A DNA stretch of 64,000 nt from Actinomycetospora sp. NBRC 106375 (GCF_030269665.1 NZ_BSTS01000007.1:186001-250000), one strand, 5' to 3'; counted from the first letter of the stretch, positions 48,954 through 57,704 are shown. Program-made: numbers and translations. Notes: a model not told the origin generated them from the sequence alone.

Positions 48954-48986
48954 GCTAACCACCATCGACGACTTACGAAGGTTAGC
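48954..48986. promoter_or_regulatory. Inverted repeat between flavin-protein and CGNR genes
   Basis: GCTAACC (48954-48960) and GGTTAGC (48980-48986) form a perfect 7-bp inverted repeat with 19 bases between, ending just before the CGNR start codon. Suited to a dimeric regulator acting on both genes. Confidence 0.5.
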
Positions 48987-48987
48987 C

Positions 48988-49587
48988 ATGTCGCAGGAGG
49001 AACGCCACGAGGAGCGCTTCGTGTTCCTCGCGGGAGACCTCGCGCTCGACCTCGTCAACACCGTGCTCGTCGACGGAGGTGCTCTCGTCGACACCGTGGC
49101 GACGCCGGAGGGGCTCGCCGACTGGGTCGCCGCCTCCCCGCTGGACGGTGCCCCGTCCGCGATCCCGCCGGCCGTCCACGCGCGGACGCTGGCGATGCGC
49201 CAGGCGGTGCGGGCCGGCGTCGATGCGGTCGTCGAGGGCGGGCCGGTGCCCGACACGACGATCGCGACCCTCAACGCGGTCCTGGCCACCGGGCCGGGCG
49301 CCGCGCTGACCCGCGGCCCGGACGGCGCGCTGCGCTACGGACTGCGGGCCGACCTCGACGCCGATCCCGCCGTGCTGCCGTGGCTCCTCGCCGACGCGGG
49401 CGCGCGTCTGTTCGCCGGCGACCGGCTCGACCGGCTGCGGCGCTGCGCCAACCACGACACCTGCGTGCTCATCTTCCTCGACACCTCGCGCAACCGCGCG
49501 CGGCGGTGGTGCTCCATGGAGGTCTGCGGCAACCGCAGCAAGGTCGCGGCGCACGAGGCGCGGCGGCGACGCTCCTCGGCCGAATGA
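48988..49587 (+). CDS. CGNR zinc-finger regulatory protein (ABATE domain)
   Basis: 199 residues from ATG 48988. The N-terminal ABATE domain starts FVFLAGDLALDLVNT; the C-terminal zinc finger is RCANHDTCVLIFLDTSRNRA with WCSMEVCGNRSKV, holding the four cysteines and the name-giving CGNR. Such proteins are stress-linked regulators, usually beside the gene they control. Its target is probably the divergent flavin protein. Confidence 0.93.
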   Translation: MSQEERHEERFVFLAGDLALDLVNTVLVDGGALVDTVATPEGLADWVAASPLDGAPSAIPPAVHARTLAMRQAVRAGVDAVVEGGPVPDTTIATLNAVLATGPGAALTRGPDGALRYGLRADLDADPAVLPWLLADAGARLFAGDRLDRLRRCANHDTCVLIFLDTSRNRARRWCSMEVCGNRSKVAAHEARRRRSSAE

Positions 49588-49597
49588 ACCTGCTACC

Positions 49598-49622
49598 GTC
49601 TAGTCCTGAATCAGGACTAGAC
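49598..49622. promoter_or_regulatory. Perfect 25-base palindrome upstream of VOC gene
   Basis: GTCTAGTCCTGA-A-TCAGGACTAGAC: a 12-bp perfect inverted repeat around one base, 11 bases after the CGNR stop and 15 before the VOC start. Its high symmetry and place fit a repressor operator; it is less likely a terminator because no T-run follows and the arms are not GC-rich. Confidence 0.7.
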
Positions 49623-49637
49623 GCGGGAGCGGGTGTC

Positions 49638-49988
49638 ATGAGCACCGAGGTCGACCTGTTCGCGGGCCTCTTCGTGAGCGACTACGGGGTGTCGAAGGCC
49701 TGGTACGAGCGGCTCCTGGGAGGGGAGCCGAGCTTCCTCCCCTCCGACACCGAGGCCGTCTGGGAGCTCGCCGAGCACCGGTGGCTCTACATCAAGGAGA
49801 ACGCCGCGCACGCGGGGCACGGCGAGCTGACGATCTTCCCGGGGGATCTGGACGCGAGGGTCGACGCAGCACGAGGCCGGGGCCTGGAGCCCGCGCGGCA
49901 CGAGGACTATCCCGGCGGCGTCCGCAAGATCGTTTATCGGGACGCCGACGGCAACGAGATCGGGTTCGGCGGCGCACCGGCGACGTAG
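49638..49988 (+). CDS. VOC-superfamily (glyoxalase-like) protein
   Basis: 116 residues from ATG 49638, with GGGAGCGGG upstream. FAGLFVSDYGVSKAWYERLL is the first beta-alpha unit; the second ends GGVRKIVYRDADGNEIGFG, a standard VOC close with the metal-ligand Glu. One VOC domain, active as a dimer: candidates are a dioxygenase, a glyoxalase or drug-binding protein. Strong control through the palindrome upstream is likely, perhaps by a regulator outside the window or the CGNR protein. Confidence 0.9.
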   Translation: MSTEVDLFAGLFVSDYGVSKAWYERLLGGEPSFLPSDTEAVWELAEHRWLYIKENAAHAGHGELTIFPGDLDARVDAARGRGLEPARHEDYPGGVRKIVYRDADGNEIGFGGAPAT

Positions 49989-49991
49989 GGC

Positions 49992-50339
49992 TCAGCCGGC
50001 TCGACGGACGGACACCACCGCCGCGCGACGCATCCGGACCGCGGCGTTCTCGGCGAGCAGGGAGTTGCGGCGGCGCACGATGGCCGTGGCGAGCTCGCGG
50101 GTGCGCTGGGCGACGCCGTCGGGGTCTTCGTCGGCACCCGAGGGTGCGGTGCACCCGTCGACGACGTCACCGATGGCGACGACCGCGCGGGCGAGCGTGT
50201 CGAGGGAGTCCGAGGAGGAGTCGAAGCGGTCGTCCGAGGGCGGGCGGGTGCGGACGTGCTCGAGCAGTTCGAGGAGCGCATCCGATGCCTGCTGCGCGAG
50301 CCTCGCCGCCACCTCGTCCTTCTGCACGTCCGCTCTCAC
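49992..50339 (-). CDS. Hypothetical protein
   Basis: 115 residues from GTG 50339. Helical, charged: VAARLAQQASDALLELLEHV, a Ser/Asp-rich centre, RTRELATAIVRRRNSLLAEN. No signal or TM. No family recognised. It converges on the VOC gene with 3 bases between stops. Confidence 0.6.
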   Translation of the reverse strand: MRADVQKDEVAARLAQQASDALLELLEHVRTRPPSDDRFDSSSDSLDTLARAVVAIGDVVDGCTAPSGADEDPDGVAQRTRELATAIVRRRNSLLAENAAVRMRRAAVVSVRRAG

Positions 50340-50623
50340 CCATCACTCGGGGAACGGGGTGAGAGTGTCCGCTCGCGGCCCGGTCCAATCCAGCCCGGAT
50401 GCTCGTCGGGCGTGAGATCGGGCTCGCCCGACGGTGAAGGGGGGACCCGGCCGGCGGGGGGACACCGACCGGGTCCATTGCCGATCACGGGGGGCATGAC
50501 CGGCGGCGATCATCCTTGCATGTGCAAGTACAGCTGCAAAGAGCGGGCCCGGACGATCTGACCGGCCCCTCCGGCCGTGTCACCATGACGCCGGTCAGCC
50601 GACGAGTGCGAGGGGAGGGCCGC

Positions 50624-50869
50624 ATGCGCATCCGACTCGACGACGGCCCGTGCCAGGGCGACCACGACCTCACCATCGCCGAGGGGGCGAACCTCCCCGA
50701 GGAGTTCCTGGTGCTGGTCGAGCAGGGGCCGCGCCAGAAGGTCAGCGACATGTTCGGCGGCTCGATCCCCGGTATCAACGTCTTCGCGGTGCACCGCCTG
50801 GCACGGCGGGACGGGGACGGCACGCCGGTCTACGCGTTCGCCGGGCGCCGGGAGTCGCGCGGCTACTAG
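50624..50869 (+). CDS. Small hypothetical protein
   Basis: 81 residues from ATG 50624, behind AGGGGAGGG. MRIRLDDGPCQGDHDLTIAE is followed by PEEFLVLVEQGPRQKVSDMF and NVFAVHRLARRDGDGTPVYA: two beta strands, a helix and an aromatic end. Not recognised. The good ribosome site and the terminator just after it support a real gene. Confidence 0.7.
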   Translation: MRIRLDDGPCQGDHDLTIAEGANLPEEFLVLVEQGPRQKVSDMFGGSIPGINVFAVHRLARRDGDGTPVYAFAGRRESRGY

Positions 50870-50877
50870 ACACACGT

Positions 50878-50908
50878 CGGCCCCGGGACCGATCGGTGCC
50901 CGGGGCCG
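50878..50908. terminator. Bidirectional terminator hairpin
   Basis: CGGCCCCGGG (50878-50887) and CCCGGGGCCG (50899-50908) pair perfectly with an 11-base loop. It lies between the ends of two convergent small genes. Confidence 0.8.
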
Positions 50909-50915
50909 TGACGCG

Positions 50916-51092
50916 TCAGTTGGACTTGAAGGCGTCCTTGATCTTCTCGCCGGCCTGCTTGATGTCGCCCTTGGTCTGGTCGGCCTTGCCCTCGGTGCGC
51001 AGCTCCTCGTCACCGTTGAGCGTGCCGGCGGTCTCCTTGACCTTGCCCTTGAGCTTGTCGGCCTGGTTGTCGAACTTGTCGTCAGCACCCAT
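50916..51092 (-). CDS. CsbD-family stress protein
   Basis: 58 residues from ATG 51092, too short for most gene tables. MGADDKFDNQADKLKGKVKE begins the CsbD pattern, continued by AGTLNGDEELRTEGKADQT and KGDIKQAGEKIKDAFKSN. CsbD proteins are small hydrophilic, helix-forming proteins made in general stress under alternative sigma factors; their mechanism is unknown. The gene is separated from its convergent neighbour by the terminator and lies 30 bases downstream of the DUF3048 gene end. Confidence 0.9.
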   Translation of the reverse strand: MGADDKFDNQADKLKGKVKETAGTLNGDEELRTEGKADQTKGDIKQAGEKIKDAFKSN

Positions 51093-51122
51093 GCCGAGGG
51101 CCTACCCGATCGGAGGGGGTCC

Positions 51123-52076
51123 TCAACCGTCCGGGACGAGCAGCACCCAGACCGGGCCGGCCGCGAAGGGCACGGGGAGCCGGTCGGCGCCCAGCACCGC
51201 GGTCGGGTCGGTGGGTGTCGGGCGGGACCACCGGGCGGGGAACGACCGGCCGTCGCGCAGGACCTCGGCGGCGCCCTCGCCGACGGTCACGGCGTAGGGC
51301 GAGACGGCCCCGGCAGCGTCGCGGATCGCCGAGGGCCGGGTCGTGACGTGCTGGACCAGCACCGTCGCGGCGCCGACCGGGTCGCCTCCGGTGGCCGGGA
51401 CGACGGGGCCCGCCGCGCCGGGCTCGACGATCCACCGCCCCCGCACGGCGTCCCACGTGAGCACCAGTTCGGCGGTGCCGAAGGCGACGTCCCGCCGGCG
51501 GACGACGTCCCCGCCCGGCGGGAGCGCCCCGAAGCGGAAGCCGACGTCGCGCGGCGGCGACGCACCGCCGGCCGAGCCCGCCGCGGACAGCAGTGCGGCG
51601 GGGTCGGCGTAGAGGTTGGACGGGGCCCGCCGCGCGGGATCGCGGTGGAAGGCCGGGGCCGCGGTCTCGGGGGTCACCGCCGCGATCGGTGCGCCGGCGA
51701 GTGTCGGGGCGAGCTCGGGAGCGGAGCCGGAGAACGCCAGCGCCGGGTGGCCGTAGGCCGCGAGCACGGTGACGTCCGACTCCCGCGCGCTGCGGACCGG
51801 CCCGACCGACGCCGGCAGGCGCGACGAGAACACGGCGAGGAGCCGGGTCGTGCCGCCCTCGACGGGCTCGACGTAGACGACGTCGGCGTCCTCGACCCCG
51901 GTCCACGGCCGCCCGGCGGGCGAGTTGTCGACCTTCACGGCGAGCACCGGCCGGTCGGACGTCACGGGCAGCCCGGTGAGCGGGGACGCGCGCCCGGCGC
52001 TCCCGCACCCCGCGAGCGGGGCGGCGACGACGGCGGCCGCGACCACCGCGAGGACGACACGCAGGCCCCGCGGCAC
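51123..52076 (-). CDS. DUF3048-domain lipoprotein
   Basis: 317 residues from GTG 52076. The signal sequence ends in the lipobox LAGC (C24), so it is a lipid-anchored surface protein. The body has SPLTGLPVTSDRPVLAVKVD, DADVVYVEPVEGGTTRLLAV, VGPVRSARESDVTVL and RDVAFGTAELVLTWDAVRGR, the two halves of DUF3048 (YerB-like). Function in the envelope unknown. It diverges from the DUF1707 gene. Confidence 0.9.
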   Translation of the reverse strand: MPRGLRVVLAVVAAAVVAAPLAGCGSAGRASPLTGLPVTSDRPVLAVKVDNSPAGRPWTGVEDADVVYVEPVEGGTTRLLAVFSSRLPASVGPVRSARESDVTVLAAYGHPALAFSGSAPELAPTLAGAPIAAVTPETAAPAFHRDPARRAPSNLYADPAALLSAAGSAGGASPPRDVGFRFGALPPGGDVVRRRDVAFGTAELVLTWDAVRGRWIVEPGAAGPVVPATGGDPVGAATVLVQHVTTRPSAIRDAAGAVSPYAVTVGEGAAEVLRDGRSFPARWSRPTPTDPTAVLGADRLPVPFAAGPVWVLLVPDG

Positions 52077-52134
52077 CCGCTCACCTCCCTCACGACCACC
52101 GGACCCTCACCGGCGGCGCCCTATCATCGCGACT

Positions 52135-52758
52135 GTGACGTCCGCGAGTCCGGAGCCGGGGGACCCCGCGTCCTTGCGTGTCTCCGACGTGGAGCGCGAG
52201 CAGGTGCAGCAGTTCCTCGCGCGGGCGATGGTGGCCGGGCAGATCACGCCCGCGGAGTACTCCGACCGCAGCGCGACGGCGCTCGCCGCCCGGGTGCGCG
52301 GCGATCTCGACGGCCTGCTCGACGACCTGCCGGGCGCCTCGCTGCAGGCCTCCCGCCCGATCGACGTCCTCGACCTGCAGGCCGGGCTCGCCGGGGCGAT
52401 CACGCGCCGGGGCTACTGGCGCGTCCCGCCGCTGGTGCGCGTCCACAGCTGGGTGGGCGGGGTGACGCTCGACTTCACCGGCGCCGAGTTCACGGCGCCG
52501 GTCGTGATCGTCGAGCTCGCGACCGGACTGTGCTCGCCCCTGCTCGTGCTGCCGGACCACGCGACCGCCGACGTCGACGACCTGCGGATCGCGGCCGGCA
52601 AGGTCAAGGACGACACCGCGCACCGGCGCGAGCGCGGGGTGCCGCACGTCGTCGTCCGCGGCCGCCACAGCCTCGGCGACGTGGTGCTCCGGCATCCCCG
52701 CAGGTCGCGGTGGCGCCCGGGGCGCCGGACGCGCAGCGGAACGGGGCCGGATACATGA
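52135..52758 (+). CDS. DUF1707-domain protein
   Basis: 207 residues from GTG 52135. LRVSDVEREQVQQFLARAMV, then GQITPAEYSDRSATALAAR and GDLDGLLDDL are the DUF1707 SHOCT-like module, proposed to bind membranes or nucleic acid. The second half is beta-rich (HSWVGGVTLDFTGAEFTAPV), as in LiaF-like envelope-stress proteins. No TM. A very basic C-terminus (HPRRSRWRPGRRTRSG) ends it. Confidence 0.88.
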   Translation: MTSASPEPGDPASLRVSDVEREQVQQFLARAMVAGQITPAEYSDRSATALAARVRGDLDGLLDDLPGASLQASRPIDVLDLQAGLAGAITRRGYWRVPPLVRVHSWVGGVTLDFTGAEFTAPVVIVELATGLCSPLLVLPDHATADVDDLRIAAGKVKDDTAHRRERGVPHVVVRGRHSLGDVVLRHPRRSRWRPGRRTRSGTGPDT

Positions 52759-52918
52759 GGCGGGCGTCGAGCGCGCGGCGCCGGGCCCGTGACGCGAGAA
52801 AACCACCGTGACGCGTGAGGGTGACGCCACGCCGGGACGACGCGCTCAGGGATGATCCGGACCCCCGGTACCGTCGCGCATGAAGTCGGTGTCGGGATCG
52901 ACGAGAGGAGGACGTGCG

Positions 52919-54727
52919 GTGGGGCTGGCCGAGCTGGGCCCGGGACTGCCCGTTCTCGTCGTGATCGCGGCGGGGGTGCTGACGGGCTTCGCCATGGCGC
53001 CGCTGCACCGGCGCGCCGCCGCGCACCGACGCACGGCGATGCTCGTGGACCGCGTCGTGACCGACCGCGTGTCGCGGCTCTCCGGCGCCGAGCGGCGCCG
53101 GGCCCGCCGCCACCTGCACCGCGCGGCCGACCTGCCCATCCCGCGGGCGCTCGGCCTCACGGTCCTGACGGCCGCGGTGACGGCGCTCGTCGGCACGCTC
53201 ACGGTCTCGCTCGTCGCGGGGCAGCTCGCCGACGGCCGCCGCACCGCGCTGCGTGCGCTGGTCCGCCGGCTGGAGGACGCCGGCCTCCCGGCGCCGACCA
53301 CCAGCGGCCCGACCGTCACGATCTCCGGCCTGGTGATGCTCGCGCTGCTGTCGCTCGCGGTGGCGGGGCTCTACGTCGGCGGGCTCGACCTCGAGCGGCG
53401 CCGGGCCATGCCGGTGACGCGCCCGTGGCCGACCAGCCGCGGCAAGGCGACGGTGCTGCTCGCCGTCGTGGTCTTCGGCGTCCTCGTCGCCGTCGGCGGC
53501 ACGCTCGCGGCGCCGGGCATCGGCGTCGGGGCGGCCCTGTTCCTGCTCGCCCAGCAGATCGTGGCGCGGGGCGGACGGCCCCGCGCGTGCCGCGAGGCGC
53601 CGGTGGTGCCCGAGGCCCTGCGCGCGGCCCGGCTGCCGGCGGTCAAGGAGCGCCGCCTGCTGCGCGCCCGGAAGTCGGCGCAGTCCGAGGCACCGCCGGA
53701 GCACCCGGCCCTGCCCGCCGCAGTAGCACCCGGCCCGGGCCGGCCCTCGGTGCCGCCGCCCCCCACGCCGCGGGCGGCGCCGGCACCGTCCATGGGGCCG
53801 TCGATCGGCCCGTCGACCCGCCTGGTCGACCTGGCCGCCCCCGAGCAGCCGCTCACGCCGCACGACCCCCGCACGGTCGGCGAGTACACGCTGACCGGAC
53901 GTCTCGGCTCCGGCGGCATGGGCACCGTCTACCTCGGGCACCGCGCCGGCACCCACGGTGTCGTGGCCATCAAGGTGCTCGCCCCGCACCTGCTCGACGA
54001 CGTCGACGCCCGCACGCGCTTCCTGCGGGAGGGTCAGACGCTGCAGAAGGTCACCGGCGACTACACCGCCCGCGTGCTCGGCGTCGGCTTCGACGGCTCG
54101 ATGCCCTACATCGTCATGGAGCGCCTCGACGGCCCGTCGCTGCACGCGTTCGTGGCGGCCTCGGGCGCGGTCACCGACGGCGAGATGCTCACCCGCACCG
54201 CCATCGCGCTCGCCCGCGCGCTCGCCGCGCTGCACGCCGACGGCATCACCCACCGGGACCTCAAGCCCGGCAACGTGCTCCTGACCTCCGCCGGCCCCAA
54301 GGTCGTCGACTTCGGCATCGCCCGCGTCGTCGGGCAGACGCATCACACGCCGGCGGGCAACATGGTCGGCACGCCCGGCTACATGGCGCCCGAGCAGGTC
54401 ACGGGCAACGGCGCGGGGCCGGCCACGGACGTGTGGGCGTGGGCCTGCTGCGTCGTGTTCGCCGCCCGCGGCGACCACCTGTTCGACGGCGACAACATCC
54501 TCGACATCGCCCGGCGCATCCTCGACGGGCCGGGCCCGGAGGCGTTCGCCGCGGTGCACCGCCTCTCCCCGCGTCTGGTGCCGGTGCTGCGCCGGGCCAC
54601 GGCCCAGGAGGTCGGCGACCGACCCCGGGACGGGGCCGCGCTCCTGCGCCTGCTCGACCGCAGCGGCGCGACCGCCGCCGTCAACCCGGCCGGGTGGGAT
54701 CGCCTGGTGGGCGGGGGCGTCCGGTGA
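52919..54727 (+). CDS. Ser/Thr protein kinase with N-terminal membrane part
   Basis: 602 residues from GTG 52919, preferred over ATG 52880 because AGGAGG stands 7-8 bases before it. About four TM segments in residues 1-220, a Pro/Ala linker, then a PknB-type kinase about 320-585: GSGGMGTVYLG, VAIKVLAPHLL, THRDLKPGNVLL, DFGIARVV and GTPGYMAPEQV. All catalytic residues (Lys, HRD Asp, DFG Asp) are present. The usual actinobacterial order is kinase, TM, sensor; here it is reversed and no outer sensor domain follows. Coupled by GTGA overlap to the next gene. Confidence 0.9.
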   Translation: MGLAELGPGLPVLVVIAAGVLTGFAMAPLHRRAAAHRRTAMLVDRVVTDRVSRLSGAERRRARRHLHRAADLPIPRALGLTVLTAAVTALVGTLTVSLVAGQLADGRRTALRALVRRLEDAGLPAPTTSGPTVTISGLVMLALLSLAVAGLYVGGLDLERRRAMPVTRPWPTSRGKATVLLAVVVFGVLVAVGGTLAAPGIGVGAALFLLAQQIVARGGRPRACREAPVVPEALRAARLPAVKERRLLRARKSAQSEAPPEHPALPAAVAPGPGRPSVPPPPTPRAAPAPSMGPSIGPSTRLVDLAAPEQPLTPHDPRTVGEYTLTGRLGSGGMGTVYLGHRAGTHGVVAIKVLAPHLLDDVDARTRFLREGQTLQKVTGDYTARVLGVGFDGSMPYIVMERLDGPSLHAFVAASGAVTDGEMLTRTAIALARALAALHADGITHRDLKPGNVLLTSAGPKVVDFGIARVVGQTHHTPAGNMVGTPGYMAPEQVTGNGAGPATDVWAWACCVVFAARGDHLFDGDNILDIARRILDGPGPEAFAAVHRLSPRLVPVLRRATAQEVGDRPRDGAALLRLLDRSGATAAVNPAGWDRLVGGGVR

Positions 54728-55242
54728 CCGAGCGCGGACGACGATCGACGACGGCGCGCGCTGCTACGGTGCGATCTCGCCGCCCGGAGCGCCGTCCGGG
54801 CGGGTCTGACGGCTCCGGCTCCGAGGGCCGGCGTGAGGACGGTGAGTGGTCGGTGGCCTCGTGGGACGACCTCGTGATGTGGGTCCGCGTGCGCTACGAG
54901 GTCATGGCCCAGGACCGGCACAGCCTCACGTTCCGGCTCCCGACGTCCGAGGACCGCACGCAGCTGGTCTACGTGCACCACAAGGGCGAGGTCGACGGCC
55001 ACGACTGGCTCCAGATCGAGTCGCCGATCGGGCGCCTCGACGACATCGACGCCCGCCGCCTGCTCGAGCTCGCCGAGGACGCCGTGGTCGGCGGCGCCGC
55101 AGCTGTGGGCGGGGTCGCGGTGTTCCGGCACGCCACGCCGATCGAGGACCTCTCGTTCGCCGAGTTCGACGGCCCGTTCCGGCTGGTCACCCGCATCGCC
55201 GACCAGCTCGAGCACACCCTGACGGGATCCGACGAGTACTGA
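54724..55242 (+). CDS. YbjN-like protein coupled to the kinase
   Basis: 172 residues from GTG 54724, overlapping the kinase stop by 4 bases; the Arg/Ser-rich first 40 residues may not be translated if a later start is used. Core: LVMWVRVRYEVMAQDRHSLT, RTQLVYVHHKGEVDGHDWLQ, ESPIGRLDD and DLSFAEFDGPFRLVTRIADQ. The pattern fits YbjN/type III chaperone-like folds. Tight linkage suggests it is a substrate or partner of the kinase. Confidence 0.7.
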   Translation: MTERGRRSTTARAATVRSRRPERRPGGSDGSGSEGRREDGEWSVASWDDLVMWVRVRYEVMAQDRHSLTFRLPTSEDRTQLVYVHHKGEVDGHDWLQIESPIGRLDDIDARRLLELAEDAVVGGAAAVGGVAVFRHATPIEDLSFAEFDGPFRLVTRIADQLEHTLTGSDEY

Positions 55243-55257
55243 TCGCGGGAGGTCGTC

Positions 55258-56268
55258 GTGGACGTCGTGGAGTTCCGGCCCGAGCCGTCGCAGTACGTGT
55301 ACACGTTCGGCGGCGCCGCCCCGGTCCGCGAGGTCGACCCCGGCAGCGTCATGCGCCTGTGGTGCGACGACGCGTTCGGCGGGACGATCAGCTCGACGTC
55401 CGACCTCGCGAGCGCGAACCTGCGAATGGGTTTCCTCAACCCGCAGACCGGCCCCTTCTCCGTGCGCGGTGCCGAGCCCGGCGACACGCTCGTGCTGCAC
55501 CTCGTCGACCTCACGCCGGCCCGTGACTGGGGCGCCTCGACGCTCGTCCCGTTCTTCGGCGGGCTCACCGGGACCGACCGCACGGCCCTGCTGAACGAGC
55601 CGCTCGAGGAGCGCACCTGGATCTACGAGGTCGACCGCGCGCGGAGCACGGTCACGTTCTCCGCCCAGCGGGCAGACCTCGCGATCGACCTGCCGCTCGC
55701 CCCGATGCTGGGCACGGTCGGCGTCGCCCCCGCCCTCGGCGAGGTGCGCTCCTCGCTCACGCCGGACGCCTTCGGCGGGAACATGGACACGCCCGAGATG
55801 CGCGCGGGCGCCACCTGCTACCTGCCGGTGAACACGCCCGGCGCGATCTTCTCGGTCGGCGACGGGCACTACCGGCAGGGCGAGGGCGAGGCCTGCGGCA
55901 CCGCGGTCGAGGGCGCCATGGACGTCACGCTCCTCGTCGACCTGGTCAAGGCGTCGGCGGCGACGGCACCGGCGTGGCCGCGGCTCGAGAACGACGACGA
56001 GATCCTCGTCGTCGGCTCGTCGCGGCCCCTGGAGGACGCCTGGCGGATCAGCCAGGTCGAGATGATCACCTGGCTGAGCGGGCTGCTCGGCCTCGACCGT
56101 CTCGACGCCTACCAGCTGCTGACGCAGACCGCGCTGGCGCCGCTCGCCAACGTGGTCGACACCAACTACAGCGCGGTGACGAAGGTGTCCAAGGCGCTCG
56201 TGCCCGGACTGCGCCCGTTCGACGGCCTGCACGCGGACCTGCGCGCCCGCGCGGCGTCGGTGATCTAG
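55258..56268 (+). CDS. Acetamidase/formamidase family amidase
   Basis: 336 residues from GTG 55258 (GGGAGG upstream). FmdA/AmdA markers: SANLRMGFLNPQTGPFSV, HLVDLTP, DAFGGNMDTPEMRAGATCYL and GDGHYRQGEGEACGTAVEGA, the metal-binding His/Glu region. It hydrolyses short amides such as formamide or acetamide to ammonia and acid, in the cytoplasm. It comes 15 bases after the YbjN-like gene and 11 before an SDR, so the four or five genes may be one unit. Confidence 0.93.
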   Translation: MDVVEFRPEPSQYVYTFGGAAPVREVDPGSVMRLWCDDAFGGTISSTSDLASANLRMGFLNPQTGPFSVRGAEPGDTLVLHLVDLTPARDWGASTLVPFFGGLTGTDRTALLNEPLEERTWIYEVDRARSTVTFSAQRADLAIDLPLAPMLGTVGVAPALGEVRSSLTPDAFGGNMDTPEMRAGATCYLPVNTPGAIFSVGDGHYRQGEGEACGTAVEGAMDVTLLVDLVKASAATAPAWPRLENDDEILVVGSSRPLEDAWRISQVEMITWLSGLLGLDRLDAYQLLTQTALAPLANVVDTNYSAVTKVSKALVPGLRPFDGLHADLRARAASVI

Positions 56269-56279
56269 AGGAGCCCACG

Positions 56280-57038
56280 ATGGACCTGCAGCTGACCGGC
56301 CGCACCGCGCTGGTCACCGGAGGCAGCCGCGGCATCGGGCGGGCGGTGGTGGAGGCGCTCGCCGCGGAGGGCGCGACGGTCGCGTTCTGCGCGCGCTCCG
56401 CCGACGGCGTCCGGGCCGCCGAGGAGGAGATGCGCGGAGCCGGCCACGACGTCCACGGCACGACGGTCGACGTCGCAGACGGCGACGCCCTCGGCGCGTG
56501 GGTGGCCGACAGCGCGGCGACGCACGGCGGCATCGACGTCGTGGTCGCCAACGTCTCGGCGCTCGCGATCCCCTCCAGCGAGGAGAACTGGGCGGCGAGC
56601 TTCACCACCGACATGCTCGGCACGGTGCGGCTGGTCGAGGCGGCGCTCCCGTCGCTCGAGGCCAGCGACGCCGGGGCGATCGTGACGATCTCCAGCGTCT
56701 CCGGCCGCGAGATCGACTTCGCCGCCGGTCCCTACGGGACGTTCAAGGGCGCGATCGTGCACTACACACAGGGTCTCGCCTACCAGCTCGCCGGCAAGGT
56801 CCGGGCCAACACCGTCTCGCCGGGCAACGTCTACTTCCCCGGCGGCGTGTGGGAGTCGATCGAGCAGAACAACCGCGACCTCTACGACCACGCCCTCGGC
56901 CTCAACCCGACCGGCCGGATGGCGCGGCCGGAGGAGATCGCGCGGGCGGTGACGTTCCTGGCCAGCCCCGCGGCGACCTTCATCAGCGGCACGAACCTCG
57001 TGGTCGACGGCGCGCTGACGCGCGGCGTGCAGCTCTAG
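56280..57038 (+). CDS. Short-chain dehydrogenase/reductase
   Basis: 252 residues from ATG 56280, behind GAGGAG. TGGSRGIGRAVVEAL is the nucleotide site, VANVSALAI replaces the usual NNAG, catalytic Ser in TISSVSGRE and YGTFK as the YxxxK motif. It ends LASPAATFISGTNLVVDGAL, as in 3-oxoacyl-ACP-reductase-like SDRs. The substrate is unknown; co-transcription with the amidase suggests a shared catabolic route. Confidence 0.93.
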   Translation: MDLQLTGRTALVTGGSRGIGRAVVEALAAEGATVAFCARSADGVRAAEEEMRGAGHDVHGTTVDVADGDALGAWVADSAATHGGIDVVVANVSALAIPSSEENWAASFTTDMLGTVRLVEAALPSLEASDAGAIVTISSVSGREIDFAAGPYGTFKGAIVHYTQGLAYQLAGKVRANTVSPGNVYFPGGVWESIEQNNRDLYDHALGLNPTGRMARPEEIARAVTFLASPAATFISGTNLVVDGALTRGVQL

Positions 57039-57370
57039 CGCGAGGCCGGCGCGGCCACCAGCAGGCCGATCACCGAGCGGAATCCGTCGACGGCCGCGCC
57101 CACGAGGCGCACCACGGCGCGGCGCCACGAGCTCAACAGACCGGGGAGGCCGGCGTCGCGCACGGCCAGGGCGGCGGACCGCGGCGCGACGGGGACGACG
57201 GCCGCGGTCGGGGCGGCCGGGCGTTCCGTCAGCGTGGCCACCCGGCCGGGCATCTGCTCGAGGGTGGGCGCGGCACGCGGGGCCGGGACGACGGGGAACC
57301 ACGCGTCACCGGTGTCCTCGCCGCCCGCGCGGGGCCGCGGGACCCAGGGCCGGTCCTGGTCGGGGTCCAT
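57035..57370 (-). CDS. Hypothetical protein with weak C-terminal hydrophobic stretch
   Basis: 111 residues from ATG 57370. Pro/Arg-rich N-terminus, then RVATLTERPAAPTAAVVPVA and GLLSSWRRAVVRLVGAAVDGF near the end, perhaps an amphipathic helix. Not recognised. Its stop overlaps that of the SDR (CTAG) on the opposite strand. Confidence 0.5.
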   Translation of the reverse strand: MDPDQDRPWVPRPRAGGEDTGDAWFPVVPAPRAAPTLEQMPGRVATLTERPAAPTAAVVPVAPRSAALAVRDAGLPGLLSSWRRAVVRLVGAAVDGFRSVIGLLVAAPASR

Positions 57371-57704
57371 GCCGCGTGTGTCCTCTCGCCCGGGGCATCG
57401 TCGAACCGGTCATCGGTCGCCGGCGCTCCGCCGTTAGCAGTGGGTGGCAGCCGTCGCCACTCAGCGCGACGGTCCGAGACCAGCGGACGGACCTCACGAC
57501 GGAGTGACATCAAAGCACCACTCACCGCATCTTGCGCCCCGGTCGTGGACGGCACCCCGATCTGGCCGCGACGCGGCCCGTGCTGGCGCGTTGCCTTCGT
57601 GCGGGTCCGAACATCCTGCGTCGGATTCCGCGGCCGAGCCGACACGCCGACTCGGTCGTGTGTACGGGCAGTGACGTCGAGCGACACGGGGAGGTGGTTG
57701 CTCG
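57371..57704. other. Upstream region of the penicillin-binding protein gene
   Basis: 334 bases with no supported gene. It should carry divergent promoters for the hypothetical gene and the penicillin-binding protein; I could not assign motifs. Confidence 0.45.
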
